DNA of 5,759 bases from Thermococci archaeon (lineage in GTDB: Archaea > Methanobacteriota_B > Thermococci > Methanofastidiosales > B48-G16), in assembly GCA_030668905.1 (NCBI GenBank), contig DAOVEQ010000071.1, positions 1-5,759 of the forward strand, given 5' to 3'. Position 1 is the first letter of the stretch. Every line of letters starts with the position of its first letter. Position numbers and translations under genes: made by a program. This document shows positions 1 to 4,846 of this stretch, piece after piece. The notes below the pieces were generated by a model that saw nothing but the letters and a program-made list of their open reading frames with translations, did no database searches and had not been told where the DNA came from.

Positions 1-344
1 GAATAAACATCTTGAATATTAACTCTGGAGGAACATTTGCCGTACAAAATGGAGTTGAGATAGGGAATCTGTCTCTTGAGAGAGGAACACATACGATAGA
101 GATAGACGTTTTTAACACCGGGATATTAAAGGCATACAACGTGAAAGTTGAGATAGAAACGCCAGAAGGTATGGAGTTTGAAATTTCTCCAGAAAAAGTT
201 AATATAGACAGGAGATCTGTGCAGAGTTTTAGTATTACTCTGAATATCGCAGATGACGTGGAGAGCGGTGATTATATCCTAAAAATGAGAACCGTAGGAA
301 ATTTTGCCCAGGATACTATATACATAAAAATTCACGTAGAGTAA
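1..344 (+). CDS. C-terminal fragment of a protein ending in an Ig-like NEW3/CARDB-type domain (5' end outside window)
   Basis: The reading frame is open from base 3 to the left edge, so this is the last 113 residues of a longer protein. The TTG at base 12 is probably an internal Leu codon, not a start. The visible part is an alternating beta-strand sequence with the pattern FNTGILKAYNVKVEIETPEG, then a Ser/Thr-rich strand (SVQSFSITLNI), then SGDYILKMR and a final strand. This is the layout of NPCBM-associated NEW3 and CARDB domains: a 'function with N-T-G' strand, a 'P.G' turn and a 'G.Y.l' strand. In archaea such domains are usually repeated in secreted or cell-surface proteins and act as spacer or adhesion modules. 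No membrane anchor follows the domain at the C-terminus, so any anchor or catalytic part must lie upstream. It converges on the transglutaminase-like gene with a 13-base overlap of coding ends. Family call is by pattern only. Confidence 0.72.
   Translation, partial: INILNINSGGTFAVQNGVEIGNLSLERGTHTIEIDVFNTGILKAYNVKVEIETPEGMEFEISPEKVNIDRRSVQSFSITLNIADDVESGDYILKMRTVGNFAQDTIYIKIHVE
326..330 (-). terminator. Short U-tract after the transglutaminase-like gene
   Basis: Read on the minus strand, the bases just after the TGA stop give ATTTTTATG, a T5 run. It is short and lies within the opposing gene's coding end, so it is only a weak candidate for an archaeal oligo-U terminator. Confidence 0.25.
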
Positions 345-1345
345 AGAACATCCTTTTTGTTTTCTATTTTCTCGTTGTTATATGTTTTTATCAGAGTGAT
401 TTTCTCAGCTTTTATGGCCTTACCGTACCTTTCGAAAAGATCGTCTCCGACAATGAACTGTTTCATAGTTATATCCACGAGAGTATTATCCACGACAGCT
501 ATGGTATGAGAGATAGGCTGGATCAATGGATCTTCTGAAATTATATCTATGGCATAAACGTTCGCGTCGTACCCATTGTATATGCATGCGGAAACATAAA
601 GAATAGTAAGATCTTCACAGTCCCCTCCTCCTAAATTTACAGTTTCCTCGGGATAAAAGATCGTCTCGGGAAGAACACTTAAGATAAGTTCATCTCTGTC
701 TAAAGGAACCTTTATCCATTCTTCGTTCTTCAGATCATAAGCTAAAAAGAAGTTCCATTCCTGAACACCTTCAGATGTCATGGTAAAGGGATCATAAAAA
801 TAATAAAAGTTATCTATTATATAATCGTACAGGTTCTTTAAAAAATCATCTTTACCTATATTTTTAACCATATTTTCAAGTTCTTCCGATTCTTTTATGA
901 ACTTTCTTGGATCTTTTTGATACTCCTCTATATTTTTTTCCAGAAAATAGCTGTATCTTTTTAATATATAGGATAGCCTCTTTTCTGAGGATAAATATAG
1001 CTTATTTTTCTTGTCTAACTCTTTTGAAGCTTCTTCCAATCTTTCAATCTTCTTTTTCTTTTTTTCGATCTCTGAATCTTTTTCTCCAATATCAGAGTTT
1101 AATTTCTCCTTTTCTTCATTCAAGGTTTTTATTTCATTTTCTAAATCGTAAATCGCAGTATCCTTTTCTTCCAGAAGATCCATCAGCTCTGTGCTGTTAT
1201 CAATGTTCCTTGTTATTATGATATAGTTACTTTTGGCTGTTTTAAGCCTTATAATCTGAAAACTGGCAGAGTAACTTATAACTAGGGTAATTATAATCAT
1301 AATTGTTAAAGCCGCTATTGCTTTGTCCTTATCTGAAAGATTCAT
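332..1345 (-). CDS. Membrane-anchored coiled-coil protein with transglutaminase-like domain
   Basis: The 337-residue product has three parts. Residues 8-30 form a single hydrophobic segment (AALTIMIIITLVISYSASF), a signal anchor. Residues about 52-115 are a Lys/Glu-rich heptad-like coiled coil including IEKKKKKIERLEEASKEL. Residues about 165-320 look like a transglutaminase-like (papain-fold) domain: GGGDCEDLTIL places the nucleophile at C243, SHTIAVV the base at H280, and LVDIT the acid at D291. W210 and the segment before the Cys fit the family too. Members are cysteine proteases, amide hydrolases or cross-linkers; substrate cannot be told. Topology is unclear: the basic residues R33, K35 and K38 follow the membrane segment, which does not favour an outside C-terminus. 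The ATG lies about 25 bases after a strong TATA-like box, which supports this start and a leaderless mRNA. Stop overlaps the convergent gene by 13 bases. Confidence 0.85.
   Translation of the reverse strand: MNLSDKDKAIAALTIMIIITLVISYSASFQIIRLKTAKSNYIIITRNIDNSTELMDLLEEKDTAIYDLENEIKTLNEEKEKLNSDIGEKDSEIEKKKKKIERLEEASKELDKKNKLYLSSEKRLSYILKRYSYFLEKNIEEYQKDPRKFIKESEELENMVKNIGKDDFLKNLYDYIIDNFYYFYDPFTMTSEGVQEWNFFLAYDLKNEEWIKVPLDRDELILSVLPETIFYPEETVNLGGGDCEDLTILYVSACIYNGYDANVYAIDIISEDPLIQPISHTIAVVDNTLVDITMKQFIVGDDLFERYGKAIKAEKITLIKTYNNEKIENKKDVLYST
354..370 (+). terminator. T-rich tract after the NEW3-domain gene
   Basis: A run of T5, T4 (with a C after three) and T4 blocks begins 10 bases after the TAA stop. 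Archaeal RNA polymerase terminates at oligo-U without needing a hairpin, so this tract is a plausible terminator. It lies inside the 3' coding end of the opposing gene. Confidence 0.4.
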
Positions 1346-1366
1346 AATTTATATTAAAGTCTATAA

Positions 1367-1377
1367 CTTATATATTT
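1367..1377 (-). promoter_or_regulatory. TATA box of the transglutaminase-like gene
   Basis: The minus strand reads AAATATATAAG here, centred about 25 bases before the ATG at 1345. This is the spacing expected when transcription starts at or near the start codon. It occupies most of the 34-base gap after the kinase-like gene's TAG, so this gene can be transcribed separately from the two genes upstream of it. No Shine-Dalgarno element precedes the ATG, which fits leaderless initiation. Confidence 0.6.
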
Positions 1378-1379
1378 TT

Positions 1380-2444
1380 CTAAGACAGAAAAGCAGAGAT
1401 TAAAATTTCCTTTAATTTTTCTGTTAAAATATCTGCATCCAACTCAAATCTCCTTTTACAGAGTTCAAAAACTTCCTGATCATACTCGTTTAACAACTTA
1501 TCTATCTTCTCTTTATTTATCTGGTAATTCTCCTGTATCTCTTTGTACCTCTTAGAAAAACCTTCTATGTAAGTATCTATTAGATTTTTTAACCTCGTTT
1601 TTATTATATCTCCAGAAATATTCTCAAGGCCAACTTTTTTGAATGTTAATCTTACACTTAAAAGATCTTCTTCAGGTGTTCTTCTCAGCTTGGCTTTCAT
1701 AAAAGCAAACTCGTAATCTACATTATATACCGGGCTGAAGACGTCATCTTTAAACTCTTCTACGACGTCGCTCTTTAAAACCAAAAGATTTGCTCTTTCG
1801 TTGTGAAGTCTGTCGCCTAATCCTATGCAGTGAGCGTCTGCAGAGGCTTTTCCAAGATAATAGATATAATTTAAGGCATCTTTTTCTTTATCTAATTTTT
1901 TGAGAGTCTCGCAGTCTATCCCGTCCAGCCATTCTATGAAGATCATATTCTTTCTATCGATAACATCAAAAACCGTGGCTCCGAGATATCTATAAATTCT
2001 CGACGCCAGTACCTCTTCTTTTGAAAACAATCCCTTTTTCTTCACTATTACCATTCTCGGGGCTTTGTAACTTTCTTCGAAGATCATCAACAAAGGTTTT
2101 GTGGATGTTTCAAACTGCATGACATTTTTTGGAGTTTCATTGTAAATTTCCCTTCCTATTCCCTTAAAGTTTTCTTCAGTCTTTTCATCTATTTTTTTTA
2201 TAGTTTTAAACTGGGATTCTTTAAACTCAAAGGAAACAGAATTCTCTTCTCCAAAAAAAGGATTTAAATCCCTGTTAAGTCTTCTCCATGCATAGTAAGC
2301 CACTTTTCCTGCATGTGCCAATTCATTGCCATTCTTTTTTCTGAATTTCTGTCTTACAAAGTTCCGCCATTCAGAATATGTAATATCTGGCATGTTTTTT
2401 AAATATTCCATGGCTTTTGGCCCATATCTGTACTCGCAGACCAT
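1380..2444 (-). CDS. Divergent protein-kinase-like-fold protein with N-terminal helical domain
   Basis: The 354-residue product is not a recognised named family, but its middle fits the kinase-like fold. VIVKKKG (K135-K137) resembles the strand with the ATP-binding Lys; SKEEVLASRIYRYLGA offers the helix-C Glu (E143/E144); MIFIEWLDG (167-175) looks like the hinge; GKASADAHCIGLGDR-LH-NERANLLV holds the probable catalytic D211 and metal-binding N219; YNVDYEFAF holds D243 in place of the DFG Asp. GLGDR recalls the GDR loop of PI3K and actin-fragmin kinases rather than the HRD or HGD of others. Asp to Asn is 8 residues here, not the usual 5. Residues 1-60 are a basic helical region rich in Trp and Tyr of unknown role, and 280-354 are helical. 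The gene starts 4 bases after the helical partner gene, and its Shine-Dalgarno contains that gene's stop. Kinase activity and substrate are inference. Confidence 0.62.
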   Translation of the reverse strand: MVCEYRYGPKAMEYLKNMPDITYSEWRNFVRQKFRKKNGNELAHAGKVAYYAWRRLNRDLNPFFGEENSVSFEFKESQFKTIKKIDEKTEENFKGIGREIYNETPKNVMQFETSTKPLLMIFEESYKAPRMVIVKKKGLFSKEEVLASRIYRYLGATVFDVIDRKNMIFIEWLDGIDCETLKKLDKEKDALNYIYYLGKASADAHCIGLGDRLHNERANLLVLKSDVVEEFKDDVFSPVYNVDYEFAFMKAKLRRTPEEDLLSVRLTFKKVGLENISGDIIKTRLKNLIDTYIEGFSKRYKEIQENYQINKEKIDKLLNEYDQEVFELCKRRFELDADILTEKLKEILISAFLS

Positions 2445-2446
2445 AA

Positions 2447-2452
2447 GATCAC
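2447..2452 (-). promoter_or_regulatory. Shine-Dalgarno of the kinase-like gene, overlapping the upstream stop codon
   Basis: The minus strand reads AAGTGATCTTATG. GTGATC pairs with the archaeal 16S 3' end (GATCACCTCC type), ends 2 bases before the ATG, and contains the TGA stop of the upstream gene. This predicts translational coupling. The same GTGATCTTATG string precedes the cupin gene. Confidence 0.65.
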
Positions 2453-2868
2453 TTGTAGGATTCTACAACGCCTTTTATTACCTTTACAGTACACAACCAC
2501 AATTTTTCGAGAGAATTTCTTGGAACAATGGAATAATCCTGAACATTTCTTACCTTTACAGCATATCTTGCAAACATTGAAAGGCTGAGTATCATTTCAT
2601 TCTCTTTATTTTCCCTTGCGTATTTCAATGCCTTTAAAGGAGTATACTCCTCTCCTTCAACGAAAAAACTGTTCAAAACAATATAAAAACCGAAAGCATA
2701 ATTAGAAGATTCTTTATCAGAATATTTCACAGATCTCTGGTAAAAAGTATTGGAAAGATCTTTAATTTCTTTCTCATCTTTTTTGTTGAAAATAAGGAAA
2801 GCTGTATCTTTGTAGAGTCTTTTAAGCTCTTCTTCGGAGTCTAGTTTTTTCCATGAAATTTTTTCCAT
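2449..2868 (-). CDS. Hypothetical all-helical protein, first gene of the kinase-like unit
   Basis: I do not recognise this 139-residue protein. It is charged, mostly predicted helical, without a signal peptide or membrane segment, and has no cysteine motif (one Cys, C126). Residues 30-105 contain helix pairs (LSNTFYQRSVKYS, NYAFGFYIVLNSFF, PLKALKYARENKE, MILSLSMFARYAVKV) with the amphipathic spacing of TPR-like or other alpha-solenoid repeats, though no clear repeat consensus is visible. It is translated just before the kinase-like gene with a 4-base gap, so the two products probably act together; an adaptor or regulatory subunit is one guess. The ATG at 2868 sits about 25 bases from the TATA-like element shared with the divergent nuclease gene. 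A 12-base sequence containing the start codon is repeated 14 bases further in, creating an out-of-frame ATG. Confidence 0.75.
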   Translation of the reverse strand: MEKISWKKLDSEEELKRLYKDTAFLIFNKKDEKEIKDLSNTFYQRSVKYSDKESSNYAFGFYIVLNSFFVEGEEYTPLKALKYARENKENEMILSLSMFARYAVKVRNVQDYSIVPRNSLEKLWLCTVKVIKGVVESYK

Positions 2869-2870
2869 GA
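2845..2870. repeat. 12-base tandem repeat across a start codon
   Basis: TTTTTTCCATGA occurs at 2845-2856 and again at 2859-2870, separated by two bases. On the minus strand both copies read TCATGGAAAAAA. The outer copy holds the start codon of the helical-protein gene; the inner copy holds an ATG in another frame that reaches TAG after four codons. Confidence 0.85.
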
Positions 2871-2888
2871 TGCATATAATCCCAAGAA

Positions 2889-2897
2889 TTTAAAAAG
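2889..2897. promoter_or_regulatory. Bidirectional TATA-like element between the divergent genes
   Basis: TTTAAAAAG lies near the middle of the 48-base gap between start codons at 2868 (-) and 2917 (+). Its centre is about 24 bases from the plus ATG and about 25 from the minus ATG, and the core TTTAAA is self-complementary, so TBP could bind in either direction. A purine-rich AAGAA just upstream on the plus strand could act as the BRE. Neither gene has a convincing Shine-Dalgarno here, which fits leaderless transcripts. Confidence 0.5.
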
Positions 2898-2916
2898 ATA
2901 TTTAGGAAGATTCTTT

Positions 2917-3558
2917 ATGGAAATACTTATCGATAACAGAGAAACACATATTTTAGATCTTCTTAAAGAGTACAATCCAAGAGTTGTCCAGCTTCCGATC
3001 GGTGATATCTTTATTTTAAAAGAAGATGAAGGAGTACTGCTGGAAAGAAAGACGCCTTCAGATTTTATATCTTCTTTAAGAAGCAACAGATTATGGGAGC
3101 AGCTTTTAAAGATGATAAAAAACGATACGATAGGATTATATAAAATAAAAAGGAGAATCTTGGTTATCCACGGTCAATTCGATATTGAAGATGCTCAAAT
3201 ATTTGGTGCATTCTTGGAGATTCTGTTTGTGTATGAAGTTCCTATCGTTTTTGTAAATGATGATCTTGAATTTAAAGAGTTCTTCAGGATCCTTGTACAG
3301 AGGGAAGATAAAGGATTAAATGATAAAATTCCGCAGGAAAGATGGTACAGGAAAAGATTCAGAGAAGAACTTCCTGAAAAAGATAAAAAAATATATATTC
3401 TGGCTTCTTTACCTTATATAGGAAATGTTCTGGCTAAAAATTTATTCGATTACTTTGGGTCTATAGCTTCTGTTGCCAACGCATCGAAGAAGGATTTAAT
3501 AAACGTCAAAGGGATAGGAGAGAAGAGGGCAAAACTGATACATAAGATGTTTCACTAG
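2917..3558 (+). CDS. XPF/ERCC4-family structure-specific endonuclease, short helicase-less form
   Basis: The 213-residue protein has an N-terminal ERCC4 nuclease domain (about 1-130) and a C-terminal tandem helix-hairpin-helix domain (about 158-213). The catalytic signature GDx(n)ERKx3D is intact: D6 and E9 in IDNRE, G29-D30 in PIGD, E43-R44-K45 and D49 in LLERKTPSD. The HhH motifs are LPYIGNVLAKNLFDYFGS and NVKGIGEKRAKLIHKMF. Family members cut branched DNA (3' flaps, forks) as dimers in repair and fork rescue. Euryarchaeal Hef carries an N-terminal helicase; this gene has none, resembling the short XPF of Crenarchaeota. Those use a C-terminal PCNA-binding peptide, but here the protein ends right after the second HhH and no such motif is visible. 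All 14 Arg codons are AGA/AGG. It starts at an ATG 24 bases after a shared TATA-like element, with the cupin gene 35 bases downstream. Confidence 0.93.
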   Translation: MEILIDNRETHILDLLKEYNPRVVQLPIGDIFILKEDEGVLLERKTPSDFISSLRSNRLWEQLLKMIKNDTIGLYKIKRRILVIHGQFDIEDAQIFGAFLEILFVYEVPIVFVNDDLEFKEFFRILVQREDKGLNDKIPQERWYRKRFREELPEKDKKIYILASLPYIGNVLAKNLFDYFGSIASVANASKKDLINVKGIGEKRAKLIHKMFH

Positions 3559-3563
3559 AAAGA

Positions 3564-3572
3564 TTTATTATA
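3564..3572 (+). promoter_or_regulatory. Possible TATA box upstream of the cupin gene
   Basis: TTTATTATA is centred about 26 bases before the cupin ATG, in the 35-base gap after the nuclease gene. If used at standard spacing, transcription would start at the ATG and leave out the Shine-Dalgarno found at 3585. So either the start is a few bases upstream or the Shine-Dalgarno serves a transcript coming from the nuclease gene. Confidence 0.4.
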
Positions 3573-3584
3573 TGTTACTAAATA

Positions 3585-3591
3585 GGTGATC
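3585..3591 (+). promoter_or_regulatory. Strong archaeal Shine-Dalgarno of the cupin gene
   Basis: GGTGATC lies 2 bases before the ATG at 3594 and is a 7-base match to the complement of the archaeal 16S 3' end. It fixes the start at 3594. Confidence 0.7.
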
Positions 3592-3593
3592 TT

Positions 3594-3953
3594 ATGTATG
3601 TTAAAAAAACTGGTGAAATAAAAAAAGAGATAGTAGAAGTAGCGGAGAAAACTGAGATTCAGTGGCTTATAGGGGAAGATACTGGAAAAGAGTTCTTTAT
3701 GCGAAAGTTCACAATGAAACCTGGCGGCGGTATGCCGAAGCATTACCACAACAACTACGATCATGAACAGTACCTTTTGAAAGGAAAACTGGAGCTTGGA
3801 CTGGGTGACGAAGTTTTTCAGGTGAAAGCTGGAAACGTTGTTTACATTCCCGAAAATGTAGTCCACTGGTACAGAAACATAGGAAAAGAAGATGTGGAGT
3901 TCCTCTGCTTAATCCCCAAAAGAAAGGAATATCATATAGAAAAGGTTGAATAA
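3594..3953 (+). CDS. Small single-domain cupin protein
   Basis: The 119-residue product is one cupin barrel. Motif 1 is present as PGGGMPKHYHNNYDHEQYLLKG, with metal ligands H50, H52 and H57 or E58; motif 2 is GNVVYIPENVVHWYRN, with G80, P86 and the ligand H91. It therefore should bind a divalent metal in the barrel. Small stand-alone cupins of this cupin_2 type include isomerases, dioxygenases and small-molecule binders; nothing here tells which. There is no DNA-binding domain and no signal peptide. A GGTGATC Shine-Dalgarno fixes the start. It follows the XPF-type nuclease by 35 bases on the same strand and may be partly cotranscribed with it, though no functional link is obvious. No T-tract follows its TAA, so transcription may run into the micro-ORF and CPBP gene. 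Confidence 0.88.
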   Translation: MYVKKTGEIKKEIVEVAEKTEIQWLIGEDTGKEFFMRKFTMKPGGGMPKHYHNNYDHEQYLLKGKLELGLGDEVFQVKAGNVVYIPENVVHWYRNIGKEDVEFLCLIPKRKEYHIEKVE

Positions 3954-3980
3954 ACTGAAAAAAAACTAAATAGCTCAAGA

Positions 3981-4133
3981 ATGAAAGCAAGGATAATAAT
4001 GGAGGGGAAGGGAAACTACCTATCCTCATATATGGATCGGTCTCAAATGAAGGACAACAATCTTTTTATGAGATATAATCTTATAGAACAATGTGAAAAG
4101 GCAAAAAATGAAGATAACAAAGGAATGGCATGA
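3981..4133 (+). CDS. Micro-ORF overlapping the CPBP protease gene by ATGA
   Basis: An ATG at 3981 opens 50 codons ending in TGA at 4131-4133, whose last bases overlap the ATG of the CPBP gene (ATGA, 4130-4133). A better start may be the ATG at 3999, preceded by AAGGA with 5-base spacing, giving 44 residues that begin MEGKGNYLSS. The peptide is charged and soluble, with several Met, Tyr and Asn residues and one Cys (C38 of the long form), and no membrane segment, secretion leader or CAAX ending. I recognise no family. It fills nearly all of the 176-base gap between the cupin and CPBP genes. It could be a real small protein coupled to the protease, a leader peptide setting its translation, or the decayed end of an older gene. 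The overlap is the main support. Confidence 0.45.
   Translation: MKARIIMEGKGNYLSSYMDRSQMKDNNLFMRYNLIEQCEKAKNEDNKGMA
4119..4124 (+). promoter_or_regulatory. Shine-Dalgarno of the CPBP gene inside the micro-ORF
   Basis: AAAGGA lies 5 bases before the ATG at 4130, within the last codons of the micro-ORF. It supports that start over any internal one, and means ribosomes finishing the micro-ORF would pass over or sit on this site. Confidence 0.5.
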
Positions 4134-4774
4134 AAGAAGTTAATCCAGTTAAATCCGTTTTAAGGGGAAACGAGAGAAAAGGGGTAAAAGAAAGTTTGCA
4201 ATCCTTATTACTTTTTTTAATTCCCATCTTGTTCATTATTCCACTATATGTTTACAACATTTTACAAGGGATCGCAGCTTATTATATCATTTACAGTATC
4301 TATATTGTGGGATCGATTGGTATCACAAAATATAATGGAAGGAAATTGCATGAAATTGGTCTTTCAAGAAAAAATCTTCCAGAAAGCCTTTTGATCTCCT
4401 GCGCTTTGGTCTTAGGTAAGCTTATAGGCGAATTGGTGCGTTCAGGGGTGCACATTTCGCCCGAATTGACTCTGTCCACCGTTGGCGAACAAGCACTGTA
4501 CAACTTTATGTTCAGCGGTCTTGGTCAGGAGATACTGTTCAGAGGATTGATTCTGTTTTCCATCTGGAGATGGAAAGGACCAAAGGTAGCACTCGTTGTA
4601 TCAACTGTTCTATTCGGTATAATGCACGCAAGAATGGGCATAGGCTATATACTTGGAATAATGATAATCGGAGGCTTCTATGGCTATGTAGTATATAAAA
4701 CAAAAAATATTGTGGGTCCGATCATCGCTCACGGCCTTTATAACTTCCTCTTTGATTTTCTTTTGATTTCATAG
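4130..4774 (+). CDS. CPBP (CAAX/Rce1-like) intramembrane metalloprotease
   Basis: The 214-residue product is strongly hydrophobic, with about six to seven membrane segments (roughly 24-46, 48-67, 86-102, 122-145, 151-166, 170-189, 193-212). The three CPBP/Abi motifs are in order: GQEILFRG (Q133, E134, R138), FGIMH (F162, H166) and HGLYN (H201, N205). In the Rce1 family the two Glu, two His and Asn line the membrane-embedded active site that cuts prenylated CAAX proteins; prokaryotic relatives also serve in bacteriocin self-immunity and peptide processing. Here the first Glu of the EExxxR motif is Gln, a change also known in other CPBP subgroups, so activity cannot be assumed or excluded. Length is normal for the family. 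Its ATG overlaps the TGA of the upstream micro-ORF. Seven of eight Arg codons are AGA/AGG, as in the left-hand genes. Confidence 0.9.
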   Translation: MKEVNPVKSVLRGNERKGVKESLQSLLLFLIPILFIIPLYVYNILQGIAAYYIIYSIYIVGSIGITKYNGRKLHEIGLSRKNLPESLLISCALVLGKLIGELVRSGVHISPELTLSTVGEQALYNFMFSGLGQEILFRGLILFSIWRWKGPKVALVVSTVLFGIMHARMGIGYILGIMIIGGFYGYVVYKTKNIVGPIIAHGLYNFLFDFLLIS

Positions 4775-4776
4775 AG

Positions 4777-4781
4777 TTTTT
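4777..4781 (+). terminator. T5 tract after the CPBP gene
   Basis: A T5 run starts 3 bases after the TAG stop, preceded by T-rich coding sequence (TTTTC and TTTTG blocks from 4751). It is a reasonable but short archaeal oligo-U stop signal. Confidence 0.3.
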
Positions 4782-4805
4782 CTAGTAAACCAGCACTGAA
4801 ATAAG

Positions 4806-4843
4806 AAACTTCACTTAATCTGATTATGGAGTATCTGAAGTTT
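4806..4843. repeat. 8-base inverted repeat between convergent genes
   Basis: AAACTTCA (4806-4813) and TGAAGTTT (4836-4843) are perfect complements around a 22-base loop. On the minus strand the second arm is followed by CTTATTTC, so it could act as a weak hairpin-plus-U stop for the reductase gene, 3 bases beyond its TGA. With only 8 pairs, 6 of them A-T, it may also be chance. Confidence 0.35.
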
Positions 4844-4846
4844 AAC

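Noticed and set aside
907..1221. Open frame on the plus strand inside the transglutaminase-like gene
   Set aside because: It is rich in Phe, Leu and Ser because it is antisense to the Lys/Glu coiled coil; no family pattern and no promoter.
1800..1850. True PI3/PI4-kinase, suggested by the GLGDR loop
   Set aside because: Only the loop resembles it; the following His/Asn spacing and the rest of the protein do not, so only the broad kinase-like fold is claimed.
2326..2580. Plus-strand open frame across the junction of the kinase-like and helical genes
   Set aside because: It is antisense to two well-supported coding ends and shows no motif or ribosome binding site.
3555..4029. Two minus-strand open frames opposite the cupin gene
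   Set aside because: The cupin motifs are unambiguous on the plus strand; these are compositional shadows with low-complexity Phe, Leu and Ser runs.
3954..4129. Riboswitch or structured RNA between the cupin and CPBP genes
   Set aside because: No paired stems or known motif are apparent; the stretch is better explained by the micro-ORF.
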